A DNA stretch of 64,000 bases from Robiginitalea sp. (GCA_024638915.1 JAHEJJ010000003.1:97241-161240); one strand, 5' to 3'; shown: positions 47,789 through 57,174, counted from the first letter of the stretch. Notes: a model not told the origin generated them from the letters alone. Numbers and translations: made by a program.

Positions 47789-47922
47789 ATTCTATAAATT
47801 TAGAGAATGGAATATAGCCAAAATGCCAGAAATCGACTATCGAATTAAGATTATTCTAACTATATTGAAAGCCCTGAAAGGTGTCTGAAACCTGTTCAGG
47901 GAATCCCTAAACCAACTAAATT

Positions 47923-48369
47923 ATGACCGAATCGCAGTACATGAGGGACCGCGTCGATAATCAGATCGCCTGGTACAGCAAAAAAAGTGCGATCAACAAA
48001 AAATTATATCTGAGGCTGAATGGGGTGATCATTTTTTTTGCAGCTTCCATCCCGGCTTTATCCGGTTTCAGTTCTTCCGAAGTGTATGGAGAAAAATTGA
48101 GATGGATTATTGCGGTCCTCGGGATCATTACCGCCTCCCTCACGGGTATTGCCTCCTTATGGAAGTTTCAGGAAAAATGGGCGACATATCGAATGACAGC
48201 CGAGGCCCTTGAACGTGAGAAGATCCTCTACAACACTGCGGCAGGCCCTTATACCGGGAGAGGTTCAGACTTTAAGTATTTCGTTCAAAATATCGAGGGG
48301 ATTATGAATAATGAGAACGCGCAGTGGACAGAAATTATAAGTAGTTCAGGATCTGATGACCAAGGCTAG
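47923..48369 (+). CDS. DUF4231 (SLATT-like) two-helix membrane protein
   Basis: 148 residues. The N-terminal cytosolic segment YMRDRVDNQIAWYSKKSAIN (6-25) is the DUF4231 signature, followed by two membrane helices (about 33-50 and 60-80) and a C-terminal amphipathic region with YRMTAEALEREKILY. SLATT/DUF4231 proteins are predicted pore-forming effectors in several nucleotide-signalled bacterial conflict systems; that is a computational prediction of the family. Here it precedes a TIR-STAND operon by about 460 bp with an opposite-strand gene between, so association is positional only. Confidence 0.85.
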   Translation: MTESQYMRDRVDNQIAWYSKKSAINKKLYLRLNGVIIFFAASIPALSGFSSSEVYGEKLRWIIAVLGIITASLTGIASLWKFQEKWATYRMTAEALEREKILYNTAAGPYTGRGSDFKYFVQNIEGIMNNENAQWTEIISSSGSDDQG

Positions 48370-48396
48370 AGTCCGGGCCAGATTGTCAGTGTTTCA

Positions 48397-48636
48397 TTAA
48401 TCGCACAGCCTATAAGTCTTTTCAAAAATTTCCCTGTCTATGGGATACATTTCACCATAAAGGCCAACCATCAGCCAGTCTCCAGCCTTACCTCTAAGAT
48501 TACCTTCCATAGTCTCTACCTCAAATGGCTCCTGAATCTGGATGCAACGTATCCTGATAGGTTTTTTAATAGCCTCCTTAAAATTGAGGTCAGGGATGTT
48601 ATCGGCTTTGAATTTCAGCATAAACAGATGTGGCAT
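48397..48636 (-). CDS. Small PGDYG-like conserved protein
   Basis: 79 residues, convergent with the DUF4231 gene (27 bp between stop codons). The C-terminal half, GKAGDWLMVGLYGEMYPIDREIFEKTY (about 50-76), matches a small conserved domain seen in many bacterial and phage hypothetical proteins (PGDYG type), often with that GDW/Y...YPI(D)xxxFxxTY core. No catalytic residues are evident and its function is not known. It starts about 200 bp from the TIR gene in divergent orientation, so the two could share an upstream regulatory region. Confidence 0.65.
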   Translation of the reverse strand: MPHLFMLKFKADNIPDLNFKEAIKKPIRIRCIQIQEPFEVETMEGNLRGKAGDWLMVGLYGEMYPIDREIFEKTYRLCD

Positions 48637-48833
48637 TCAGGCAGGTATTGGACTGCCCGGTTTGGACTACCCATAAAGATATCTAAAATCCACTTAATTC
48701 GGCCCGGATTAATTTCAGAGTAGATTGCTGTAATATGATATGAACTATCCTTATATTAGTCAAGCCTGACAAAAAGCAAACCAATTCAAAAACTTGGAAT
48801 TTTCTTTTCCATACCAAACTAACACAACTAACA

Positions 48834-50360
48834 ATGGCTCTAGTTCCAGATTATGAATATGATATTTTCATCAGTTACGCCCACGTAGATAACCTATCCT
48901 TTCCGGGACAGGGAGATGGGTGGATCAAGCAATTCTATCAAAATCTAAACCTAATGCTTGCCAAACGTTTTGGCAGGCTAGACAAGGTTAAGATTTGGTG
49001 GGATAATAAAAAACTTGACGGCAGTGTTCTCTTTGACGATTCCATTGCGGAAGGCATAAAGAAATCGGCCATAATGATTTGCCTCAACTCTCCGGGTTAT
49101 GTAGCTTCTGATTACTGCAAAAAGGAGTTAGATCTTTTTTACAAAAAGGTAAAGAAAGATGAGACAGGACTGAAAGTGGGAGAACGGTCCAGAATCTTAA
49201 ATGTTTTATTGAACAATATGCCTTTCAAAGAATGGCCGCAGGAGTTAAGCGGGACCAGTGGCTTTCCATTTCATGACGCAGAAGAATCGGAGAACCTGGG
49301 AGATACAGTGGAAACGCTTTCAGATCAGTTCAGGGAACAGATGAAAAATGTCAGGGATGCAGTTTGCACTCTCCTGGAGGACTTTGTGGAATCGAAAGCC
49401 CCGGTGTTGACTCCGAAAAGCAATGGAGAAACGAGTCGCCCTGAAAAGGATGAGTCGGGATTTGCGATTTTTATGGCAGAAGTGCCCGATACCCAAAGAT
49501 CCCCACGGAAACGAATTATTGCAGAATTGCAAAAAAATGATTTTTATGTAAGTGAGGGGATACCCCCACCCAGTGATAAGGAAGGCCATGATAAGGAAGC
49601 CAAAGCGGCGATCGATAAAGCATCACTTGCTGTACATCTGCTGGATATCTATCCAGGAAGGGAGATTTCGGATAGTCCGGAAGTTTCATTTCCTCAACGG
49701 CAGGTGGAATTAGGTTTGTCGTCTGAGACCCCACAGATTATATGGATCCCTGAGGACACCGATTTTTCTGAAATTGAAGAAAATCTATACCGTCAATTCA
49801 TGGAAGATTTGGAAGAGGGGAAAATATCTGATAAGGAATACGAATTCATCAGGGGCAGTAAAAGCACCCTGTCTAAACAGATCATGGAATTTGCCCAACG
49901 TATTCAGTCCAGCACAGTGACCGAAAAAGAGGCGGATGAGAAAATCCCGATCTTACTCGATGCCCATGAAAAGGACCATTTATATGCACTCGATCTTGGA
50001 AGGACCCTGCTGCAGAATAATATCCGTCCTTTTATCAATCCGCAGGAAGACGACCCTCGAAAAAACCTCGATATGTTGGGTAACCGGATGAAGCAGGTGA
50101 GGAAACTCGTGTTTCTCTACGGGAACGTTTCCAAGGAATGGGTTATCGAAAGAATGAATGCCGCCCTTCAGCTCATCCTTACTAATAATTATCCCATAGA
50201 GGATTTCTTTATCTATATGGCTCCGCCGCATAAGGAAGCCGGGGATATATCGATCAATCAAAGACTCTTAAAAGTCAATGTCATAAACAGCAGTAAAGAC
50301 CAAATGATCAATGAGGAAGTGGTCGACAAATTTCTACAAGATCTAAAACTAGAATCCTAA
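48834..50360 (+). CDS. Triple TIR-like domain protein
   Basis: 508 residues. Domain 1 (about 7-135) is a clear TIR_2-type domain: YDIFISYAHVDN (9-20), IWWDNKKLDGS, AIMICLNSPGYVASDYCKKEL with Glu98 at the position of the NAD-hydrolase catalytic Glu. Domain 2 (about 208-325), GFAIFMAEVPDT..., RQVELGL, and domain 3 (about 371-480), IPILLDAHEKD..., LVFLYGNVSKEWVIERM, repeat the TIR pattern more weakly and lack the FISY start. No membrane helix or signal. Its stop codon overlaps the STAND ATPase ATG by 1 nt (TAATG), so the two act as a unit. Probable TIR effector or signalling component; NAD-cleaving activity is inferred only for domain 1. Confidence 0.88.
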   Translation: MALVPDYEYDIFISYAHVDNLSFPGQGDGWIKQFYQNLNLMLAKRFGRLDKVKIWWDNKKLDGSVLFDDSIAEGIKKSAIMICLNSPGYVASDYCKKELDLFYKKVKKDETGLKVGERSRILNVLLNNMPFKEWPQELSGTSGFPFHDAEESENLGDTVETLSDQFREQMKNVRDAVCTLLEDFVESKAPVLTPKSNGETSRPEKDESGFAIFMAEVPDTQRSPRKRIIAELQKNDFYVSEGIPPPSDKEGHDKEAKAAIDKASLAVHLLDIYPGREISDSPEVSFPQRQVELGLSSETPQIIWIPEDTDFSEIEENLYRQFMEDLEEGKISDKEYEFIRGSKSTLSKQIMEFAQRIQSSTVTEKEADEKIPILLDAHEKDHLYALDLGRTLLQNNIRPFINPQEDDPRKNLDMLGNRMKQVRKLVFLYGNVSKEWVIERMNAALQLILTNNYPIEDFFIYMAPPHKEAGDISINQRLLKVNVINSSKDQMINEEVVDKFLQDLKLES

Positions 50361-52690
50361 TGAGTGAAGAGACAGTAAATCCCTACGTCGGATTAAGACC
50401 ATTTAACGACGAGGAGAGCCTCTTATTCTTTGGTCGCGGCGATCAGACACTTGAACTATTACAGCGATTACATCGCCATCATTTTGTTGCAGTGGTGGGG
50501 AGTTCAGGATGTGGAAAGTCTTCCTTACTTAGGGCAGGACTGATCCCTTCATTAAAAGCAGGCTATCTGGTAGACAATAGTGACCGATGGTTTATTGCCA
50601 TCATGAAACCAGGACAGAGTCCACTTTACAATTTAACCGATGCTTTATTAAAGGCTATAAACCCTGCGGTCACCAAGGAAGAGGTTGAAGCCCTGGTTGC
50701 CAAAATCGAGGAAGAGGGAGTCGATGTGCTTCTCGAGCTGCTGATCCCTCTTCACAAGGAAGGGGAGGTAAACTTTTTTTTGCTGGTAGATCAATTTGAG
50801 GAACTCTTCAGGTTTACCATGGAGCAAAAGACCAGAGAGCAAAAAGACAAGGCGATAGACTTTGTCAATATTATGTTGGAGTTGTCCAATCAGGACAGGT
50901 TACCATTTTACGTGGTTTTGACCATGCGTTCTGATTTTATCGGGGATTGCTCGGAATTTCACGGCTTACCGGAAGCGATGAATAGAAGCTTATATCTGGT
51001 ACCACGATTAAACCGGCAGCAACTCAAAATGGTCATCGAAGGTCCGGCAAGATTGTATGGCAGTAATTGCAACAGTTCACTCACCTCCAAATTACTCAAC
51101 AAACTTGGGAAGGTTAGAGACGAGCTGCCCTTGTTACAACATGCCCTTATGCGCATGTGGGATTATGAGGTACGAATGGATAAAAACGGCGAACTGGACC
51201 AGGAAGATTATAAATCTATCGGGGGAATAGAATTAGCACTGTCCATTCACGCAGATGAAGCATTGAAAACACTGAGCAAGGAAGAATTTCAAATCGCCAA
51301 GGAATTATTCCAGGCCCTGACTACTATTGACGATCACGGCCGAAAAACCAGACGGCCCGCTCGGTATAGCCTTCTTAAGGAAGTGACCGGAGCCAGTGAC
51401 GAAACACTGCGGAAAGTCATCGATGCATTCATAGATGACAAGCGTTCATTTCTTATCGTCAACGAAATACCGGGTCAGGACGATAAACTCATAGACATAT
51501 CACATGAAAGCCTGATTCGTCAATGGCAGCGGCTCGATCGCTGGGTGGATGAAGAATCAGAAGCCGCTTCGGTCTATATCAAACTCTCCCAGGATATGGC
51601 TTTGTATAGAGATAATCAAAAAGACCTTTTATATGGGAGAGAGCTGGAGATCGCCTGGAATTGGTTTCAGAGTTTTCATCCAACGGAAGCCTGGGCTCAA
51701 CGATATAATGATGATTTCAAGGAAAGCATAAAGTATCTGAAGGAGAGCGAGGCCATCCGTGTGGCCAAAGAAGAGGCAGAACGGCGGAAGGTCCGGAAGA
51801 AAAAGTATCTAAGGCGGAGCCTTGTTACCGCTGGAGTGCTCGTCCTCTTGCTTGCCGCTGTTATATTTTCGGCCTCCTATGCCAGACGCACTGCTATCGA
51901 AGAGATCATGGCAAATGCCAATCAGATTTATAAAAAGAAAGATCTGAGTGGTTATTATGATGTAGTCAAATTCATCGGTTCCCAAAAAGACTTGTATAAA
52001 AATGCCAAGGTCGTGGATTCGCTTGGTGAGATTAAGTTTGATCCCTCAAATGATACACTGGTAAAGCAAGCTATAGAATTGCGTGAAAAGGCGATTAAAA
52101 ATATCGACAGTATCGAAAGAACCTTTGATAAGATAAATTGGGAAGCTGCCGTGGCAGGCGCGAGAGAAGGAAAGAAGATTAAATCCTACACTGATTATCT
52201 CACCAAGAGCAGTCGTGTTTATCGCGATTCGACTACCGCAAAATATCTGAATCAGGCAAGGGATTCCCTTGAGAAATATACGGAGGATAAGGCATGGAGC
52301 AAAGCATCTTCTCATAACACGGTAACGGCGTATTTATATTATATAGAATACATGAAAGAGAACACCATGGATTTATCCGAAGAAATCATAGCCTCCAGGA
52401 TAGATAGAGCCAACGAAAAAATCAGTGAGATTCGCAGGACGGGATGGTTATATTGTGGCCGGATCAATGGCAATGGCTCTGATAACGTATTCAACGTGCT
52501 TGGCACTAAAAATTACGTACCGAAGGTCGGTGATGTGGTTAAAGCCCGTTCTACGAGGTCGATATATAACGATTTTACCGGGAATGCAGTCATCAACCGA
52601 AAAGGGGCTATTCTCAAAGAAAATAGTCTTGCCAGGGTTCTCGATAAGGAGGTTGTTGGCGGTGCTATCTTTTTGAATATTTCCTATTAA
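50360..52690 (+). CDS. Membrane-spanning STAND NTPase (nSTAND1-like) with C-terminal SH3-like domain
   Basis: 776 residues. N-terminal NPYVGLRPFNDEESLLFFGR entry motif, Walker A GSSGCGKSS at 47-55 (Lys53), Walker B FFLLVDQFEELF (Asp144, Glu147-148), sensor-like LTMRSDF (187-193), a winged-helix end with ISHESLIRQWQRL (380-392). A basic stretch (residues 466-485) precedes a single membrane helix (about 486-507), implying a cytosolic STAND core and a periplasmic C-terminal part: helical region (about 510-690) and a small GWLYCGRINGNG...VGDVVKARS domain (692-776) resembling an SH3-like fold. No WD40 or TPR sensor. Co-translated with the TIR protein; likely the regulatory NTPase switch of the pair. 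Confidence 0.9.
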   Translation: MSEETVNPYVGLRPFNDEESLLFFGRGDQTLELLQRLHRHHFVAVVGSSGCGKSSLLRAGLIPSLKAGYLVDNSDRWFIAIMKPGQSPLYNLTDALLKAINPAVTKEEVEALVAKIEEEGVDVLLELLIPLHKEGEVNFFLLVDQFEELFRFTMEQKTREQKDKAIDFVNIMLELSNQDRLPFYVVLTMRSDFIGDCSEFHGLPEAMNRSLYLVPRLNRQQLKMVIEGPARLYGSNCNSSLTSKLLNKLGKVRDELPLLQHALMRMWDYEVRMDKNGELDQEDYKSIGGIELALSIHADEALKTLSKEEFQIAKELFQALTTIDDHGRKTRRPARYSLLKEVTGASDETLRKVIDAFIDDKRSFLIVNEIPGQDDKLIDISHESLIRQWQRLDRWVDEESEAASVYIKLSQDMALYRDNQKDLLYGRELEIAWNWFQSFHPTEAWAQRYNDDFKESIKYLKESEAIRVAKEEAERRKVRKKKYLRRSLVTAGVLVLLLAAVIFSASYARRTAIEEIMANANQIYKKKDLSGYYDVVKFIGSQKDLYKNAKVVDSLGEIKFDPSNDTLVKQAIELREKAIKNIDSIERTFDKINWEAAVAGAREGKKIKSYTDYLTKSSRVYRDSTTAKYLNQARDSLEKYTEDKAWSKASSHNTVTAYLYYIEYMKENTMDLSEEIIASRIDRANEKISEIRRTGWLYCGRINGNGSDNVFNVLGTKNYVPKVGDVVKARSTRSIYNDFTGNAVINRKGAILKENSLARVLDKEVVGGAIFLNISY

Positions 52691-52714
52691 GGCTGATTAT
52701 CAATGCCTTAATTT
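52687..52714. terminator. Hairpin between the convergent TIR-STAND and caspase operons
   Basis: TTAAGGC / GCCTTAA stem (52687-52693 with 52705-52711), 11-nt loop, followed by TTT on the plus strand and preceded by an AT-rich stretch. The STAND stop codon is inside the stem. It lies between convergent stop codons at 52690 and 52744. Confidence 0.5.
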
Positions 52715-52743
52715 AGCCTGAGCTGCGATCTTAGTTCCTGTCC

Positions 52744-54999
52744 TTAAAGGAATTGGTCTTTCAGAAAAAGGATAAATGAATCCTTAGGATTATCGGTATT
52801 CATCAAGCTGGTATAACCTGCATAGGCATTAAGGTGGATCGAGATCTTTTCCCTGATACCGGCCAGCTCTGCCGCTTTTTTGTAGTATTTCCTGGCGGTC
52901 TTCATTTCGCCCAGATACATATTCGCTTCGGCTACCGTAGCATATTTCCAGAGATGATCCGCGCAATTTTTGGCCACATGAAGCGCCTGTTCGGCATATC
53001 TGATCATTTCTGTTCTGTTGTCCTTTACCACAAGGCTCAGGAAGGCGAGGTTAATAGCATGGTAATATATCTGTTCGTAATTTTTGTTCGTTGTTGATTT
53101 TTCCAGCGCCAGTTCATAGTATACAAAAGCGGTCTCCGCATCGTCTTTTGAGGGGAATTTCAGATAAGCCCTTTTATATCGACCCCCAATAATACCCATC
53201 AGATCGGTGTCTTCCTGTGCACTCGGATGTTCATCCAGGATATTAAGCGCTTCCTCCCTGCGATCCAGTCCTTCCAGGGCAAAAACGAGCCGCTTCAAGC
53301 CATTCTTGTCGAGGGCCTCCTTATTGGGTAGAAGTTTCTTTACCACAGCATCGTATTTCCCCAGTGCGATATTGATTTCTTCGCTGTTGGTATATTGATT
53401 AGCAAATTCGGTGTTGGTCAGCGTATTGAGGATAAGCTTATAGCAATCGTCCTCTTCGTCTTTGGGCTTTACCATACCCAGATGCCTGCCATCAACGGTA
53501 TAGCGGTAATTCTCGTCGAAAGGGGCAAAACAGGAATCGAGTGTCACGAATTCATCATCGACAGAACCTGCTACGCTGAGGGAAAAAGGGTATTCTCCTT
53601 TATAAAAATCACCCCACTCTTTTCGAAGTTCGCCGATAAAAGCACCTTCGCTGCTCATTTCCTTGTACTTATTGTTCCAGAGTTTTTTTAGTTTTTCGGG
53701 TTCGATCCCTTTGCTTGGGGTACCCAGCAGTATAAGGTGCGTAATTTTCCGACGGAATTCCTCCTTAAAATCAAGTATCGCACGCTGGGCGATAAGTCCA
53801 CCCAGGCTATGGGCCACTATAGCTATCCGATCGTATTTTTCAAATTTATACCGCACCGAAGTACAAAGGTATTCCGAAATCCTGCCCACATCTTTTACCC
53901 CGGCCCAGATCTCTTTGCCAAGTTCCGGATCGATGAATTGAGAATAGCCAAAAGGTTTCATGTCCCATCCATCCATTTTGTGGTCTTTGATGAGCATGTC
54001 CGGGATTTTTCCAAATGTAACGCCCGCTTCTCCCGAAAACCCATGAATGAATAAAAGAAGATTATTCGCCCCGGGGGTCTCCCGAAAAACAGTTTTGACC
54101 TCCTTCATACCCTTTGCTCCGGGTTTGGGTTCTTCCTCAGGTTCGGGTAACTCCATTCGTTGCCTGAGCTCCTTGGGTACATAGCTAAGGATGAAATCGT
54201 CGTATAGTTCGAGGTTCACATAAGGTTCCTGGACCGCTTCCGGCATATTCCATTTGGTGGCGATTTCCTCCAGAATCGGCGGGATCACCTTCATTAAATA
54301 TCCGGCAACCTGGAGTATGCGGACATAAGGATCGACAAATACCGACTGATGCTGACCCCTCAGGGCCAGAAGCAAATGCTTTGTAAATAAGCTATTTTTA
54401 TCGGCATCCATTTTATAAGATTTCTGATTCTCTTTGCAAGAAGCGATTACAGAAATCCCTTTTTCAGTGTCCACTTTTTGGGCCAGACCATCGGCCTGGG
54501 TAAACTCCTTGGCATCAGCATTATTTTCCTTTTCCTTGTCGGCCAGCTGGCCACCCACGTAGGATTCTGAAGCGATACCCGTAGAGTGGCAGCAATCCAT
54601 AAAGAATATTAATCTTTTGGTCTTTAGTGCATTGATATGCTCTCTTATTTCCTTGGCAGTAATCCATTCTGAGGTGTATTCCTCCGGGCTCATTCCTGCC
54701 TTTATACCCGATGGAATAAAATGAAACGTATCGAGTTCGTAACCTCCGTGGCCGGAATAGTAAAGAAAAACAGAAGAATGTTCATCTGTGTTTTTCTTCA
54801 ACGTTTTTAAGGCGCCAAGAATTCCCTTTCGATCTGCCTTATTCCCCGTCAGGAGTATTACATTTCCGGGATCGTAACCACAGATGGCCTCATCTTTCAG
54901 GACCGTTGCGATATCCTTGGCATCCTGAGTCGTATCCAGGTTATCGAATTCGTACTTCATACCGATGACCAGTGCGTGTGCGTTCTTGAGTAAACTCAT
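52744..54999 (-). CDS. Caspase-like peptidase / alpha-beta hydrolase / TPR fusion
   Basis: 751 residues, no signal or membrane helix. N-terminal caspase-like (peptidase C14) domain (about 5-275): catalytic His84 in YYSGHGG and Cys137 in FFMDCCHSTG. A Pro/Glu linker (about 283-300) leads to an alpha/beta hydrolase (about 312-515): FIHGFSG (317-323), nucleophile Ser398 in AHSLGG, Asp481/482 region and His506 in DGRHLGM. The C-terminal third (about 540-735) is TPR-like helices, as in caspase-associated TPR modules. It is the second gene of a minus-strand operon, 55 nt after the TolB-TPR gene. Both catalytic sites look complete, so it may be an effector that cuts protein and lipid or ester substrates; substrates unknown. 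Confidence 0.88.
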   Translation of the reverse strand: MSLLKNAHALVIGMKYEFDNLDTTQDAKDIATVLKDEAICGYDPGNVILLTGNKADRKGILGALKTLKKNTDEHSSVFLYYSGHGGYELDTFHFIPSGIKAGMSPEEYTSEWITAKEIREHINALKTKRLIFFMDCCHSTGIASESYVGGQLADKEKENNADAKEFTQADGLAQKVDTEKGISVIASCKENQKSYKMDADKNSLFTKHLLLALRGQHQSVFVDPYVRILQVAGYLMKVIPPILEEIATKWNMPEAVQEPYVNLELYDDFILSYVPKELRQRMELPEPEEEPKPGAKGMKEVKTVFRETPGANNLLLFIHGFSGEAGVTFGKIPDMLIKDHKMDGWDMKPFGYSQFIDPELGKEIWAGVKDVGRISEYLCTSVRYKFEKYDRIAIVAHSLGGLIAQRAILDFKEEFRRKITHLILLGTPSKGIEPEKLKKLWNNKYKEMSSEGAFIGELRKEWGDFYKGEYPFSLSVAGSVDDEFVTLDSCFAPFDENYRYTVDGRHLGMVKPKDEEDDCYKLILNTLTNTEFANQYTNSEEINIALGKYDAVVKKLLPNKEALDKNGLKRLVFALEGLDRREEALNILDEHPSAQEDTDLMGIIGGRYKRAYLKFPSKDDAETAFVYYELALEKSTTNKNYEQIYYHAINLAFLSLVVKDNRTEMIRYAEQALHVAKNCADHLWKYATVAEANMYLGEMKTARKYYKKAAELAGIREKISIHLNAYAGYTSLMNTDNPKDSFILFLKDQFL

Positions 55000-55054
55000 A
55001 GTTTTATAATAAGGGATTTCTGCAAGGCGTTTTGGATTGCTTTTTACTTCCCTT

Positions 55055-57064
55055 TTAGTGCCATTTTTTTAAAATAAGTTTAAAATCTCCTGTTTCAAAA
55101 TAGGGTCTCATCAGAGGGTCGTTTTGAAAGGTCCATGTTTCGTACCAATGGCCATCGTAAATAGCCTGCCACAGATATTTAAAGGTATTTTTTTCATCGG
55201 AAATACTCGCGTAATATTGGGCAAGCCCGTAATCCACTTCACCTAATTGGAAACCAGCTCTCATGTCTTCAAGCTCATCGAGCTTTACTTCTGCCTTTGT
55301 GGTCTGTCCGGATTTTTGGTAGGCTATGGCCAGCATCGCATGATAGTCGATCAGGCCGGGATAGCTTTCCAGGAGGCGTTCTAGAAGTATGGCCGCCTCC
55401 TGATATTTCTCTCTGTAAAACATAGTTTCAGCAAATAAGTACACCTTCTCATCGGGAATGGATTTCCAGCCCTCCTCCGCGGTCTCAATAATTTTATCCA
55501 GGTAGATCTTGGCCATATCCTTTTTATCGGCCCATGTAAAATCCTTTGCCGCGCTTAGATGGATATCTATCCATTGATTATCACCTGGCTTTGAGGGCAA
55601 TTTCGATAGCACATCATCGGCTGATGCATATTTGCCGGCTCTGATATAGGCTCTTAAGAGTACTTTTTTTAATACTGAAAAACCCTCTTGTGTTGCAAAA
55701 TCGCTAAGCAATTTAATGGCATCGTCATAACGCTTTCTCTCGATATCAGCCATGCCCATGATTTTATAGCGTTCAACACAAAATTTGTTTTTGCTAATGT
55801 CCATTTCCTCCATATTGATTTCACTGAAAACAGAGTCAATCTCCTCAGGTTTGTTTACCAGCTGCAAGGAGTGAATCATCATATTTGAATTCGTTTGCAA
55901 ATCAAAAGGGCTCATATTGTATTCTATTTGCTGGGCTTTATGGGCTTCTTTATACTTTCGATCGAGAAGGGCTTCATAGATCCTGAGCAATATTTTTTGC
56001 CGCTCCGTGGTGCCCGAGGATCGGAGAAGGGGTTTCAGGAGTGAGTCGGCTATAGCCAATTCACCCCTGTTGTAGTAGTACTGGAATTTATACACCTTAG
56101 GTTCGAAATAGGAACTATCGGCGTCTATTGCCTTTTCCACTAATTCCAGGGTTTCCGGATCATGCGGGTCTTCCTGGTATTTTATCTTCGCTTCGATAAA
56201 AGATTTATAGGCCTCAAAATTGGGTGGAGAATCTTCCAGGACAGCAGTCCTTTTATCTTTAGTAACCAGATACCCCAGAATACGCTGCTTAAGGGCCTCA
56301 ATGCAATCAAGTGGAGCACCCGGGTCGCATTTTACCTGTTCAAACGCGATCAGAATTGTTTTCTTGATCTCATCCGAAATGGAACATTGAAAAACTAACT
56401 GGTCTTTCTGCAGGAAATACTCTCCTGAGATTATTTTAGAAGGTTTGAGGTAATCGGTTACTGCCGTATTCCTTTCATTGCCTGCGAGGCTGGCGGCGCT
56501 CAATATTTTTGAATATTCATCTATCATCTCCCGGGAGATAACCTGGCCCAATTTGTATTGGCTGATCCCGTGAATTATCCAGTCGGAGGCCATTTTTCCG
56601 TTTATATCTAATTTTTCATCCGGAGTATCATTTTCAAACTCCAATACGGCAATTTTATCTTCACCACCGATTTCCGGCAGACTCACATCATGGACAAATT
56701 TGTTGTCGACAACCACCAATACCACCCCTATCGCAATAATGCTGATGATACTTAAGGAGGAGAAATAGATTTTTTGAAAGGGGCTTTTGGCAAATTTGCC
56801 CGGAATAGGATTTCCGGTTGGGTCTAAGAGAGGTTTCCTTTTAACCTTGTCTTTTACGGTATAGCGCCACAATAAATAAATATATAAAGGAAAGCCTAAA
56901 ATCAGGATTATTAATAGGTAAGTAAGAGATACTTCAGGCAATCCCAAGGGCTTAGCCACCTGGCCCACAACCTGGATAAGAACCCAACTCGATACGATAT
57001 AAATAGATAAGTTCTTAAAAACTTCATTTTCACGACACTCTTTAATGAATTTTTTAAGCTTCAT
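55055..57064 (-). CDS. Membrane protein with TolB-like and TPR domains
   Basis: 669 residues. N-terminal basic segment, helices at about 20-37, 47-67 and 100-119 with a basic loop between 2 and 3 (residues 68-99), so the large C-terminal part is predicted periplasmic. IAVLEFENDTPDEKLDINGKMASDWIIHGISQ (about 138-169) is the TolB N-terminal-like pattern seen in CadC/AfsR-type signalling proteins, and about 290-640 are TPR repeats. The first 67 residues (SIYIVSSWVLIQVVGQVAKPLGLP) match the membrane region typical of bacteroidotal and proteobacterial TolB-TPR regulators, but there is no DNA-binding or kinase domain. First gene of the operon with the caspase fusion; possible envelope sensor for it. 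Confidence 0.82.
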   Translation of the reverse strand: MKLKKFIKECRENEVFKNLSIYIVSSWVLIQVVGQVAKPLGLPEVSLTYLLIILILGFPLYIYLLWRYTVKDKVKRKPLLDPTGNPIPGKFAKSPFQKIYFSSLSIISIIAIGVVLVVVDNKFVHDVSLPEIGGEDKIAVLEFENDTPDEKLDINGKMASDWIIHGISQYKLGQVISREMIDEYSKILSAASLAGNERNTAVTDYLKPSKIISGEYFLQKDQLVFQCSISDEIKKTILIAFEQVKCDPGAPLDCIEALKQRILGYLVTKDKRTAVLEDSPPNFEAYKSFIEAKIKYQEDPHDPETLELVEKAIDADSSYFEPKVYKFQYYYNRGELAIADSLLKPLLRSSGTTERQKILLRIYEALLDRKYKEAHKAQQIEYNMSPFDLQTNSNMMIHSLQLVNKPEEIDSVFSEINMEEMDISKNKFCVERYKIMGMADIERKRYDDAIKLLSDFATQEGFSVLKKVLLRAYIRAGKYASADDVLSKLPSKPGDNQWIDIHLSAAKDFTWADKKDMAKIYLDKIIETAEEGWKSIPDEKVYLFAETMFYREKYQEAAILLERLLESYPGLIDYHAMLAIAYQKSGQTTKAEVKLDELEDMRAGFQLGEVDYGLAQYYASISDEKNTFKYLWQAIYDGHWYETWTFQNDPLMRPYFETGDFKLILKKWH

Positions 57065-57174
57065 ATGCGCATCAGAAAAGCCTTACAAAATTTGATTTAG
57101 CAGGCTTTTTTATTGGATTCAACCGATTATTTTACTAATATAGTGAATATACCAACTGTTCAAAAAATAAGGTT

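Noticed and set aside
57069..57108. AAAAGCCT...AGGCTTTTTT inverted repeat before the repeat gene as a terminator
   Set aside because: The loop is 18 nt and no gene ends upstream on the plus strand; too weak to call.
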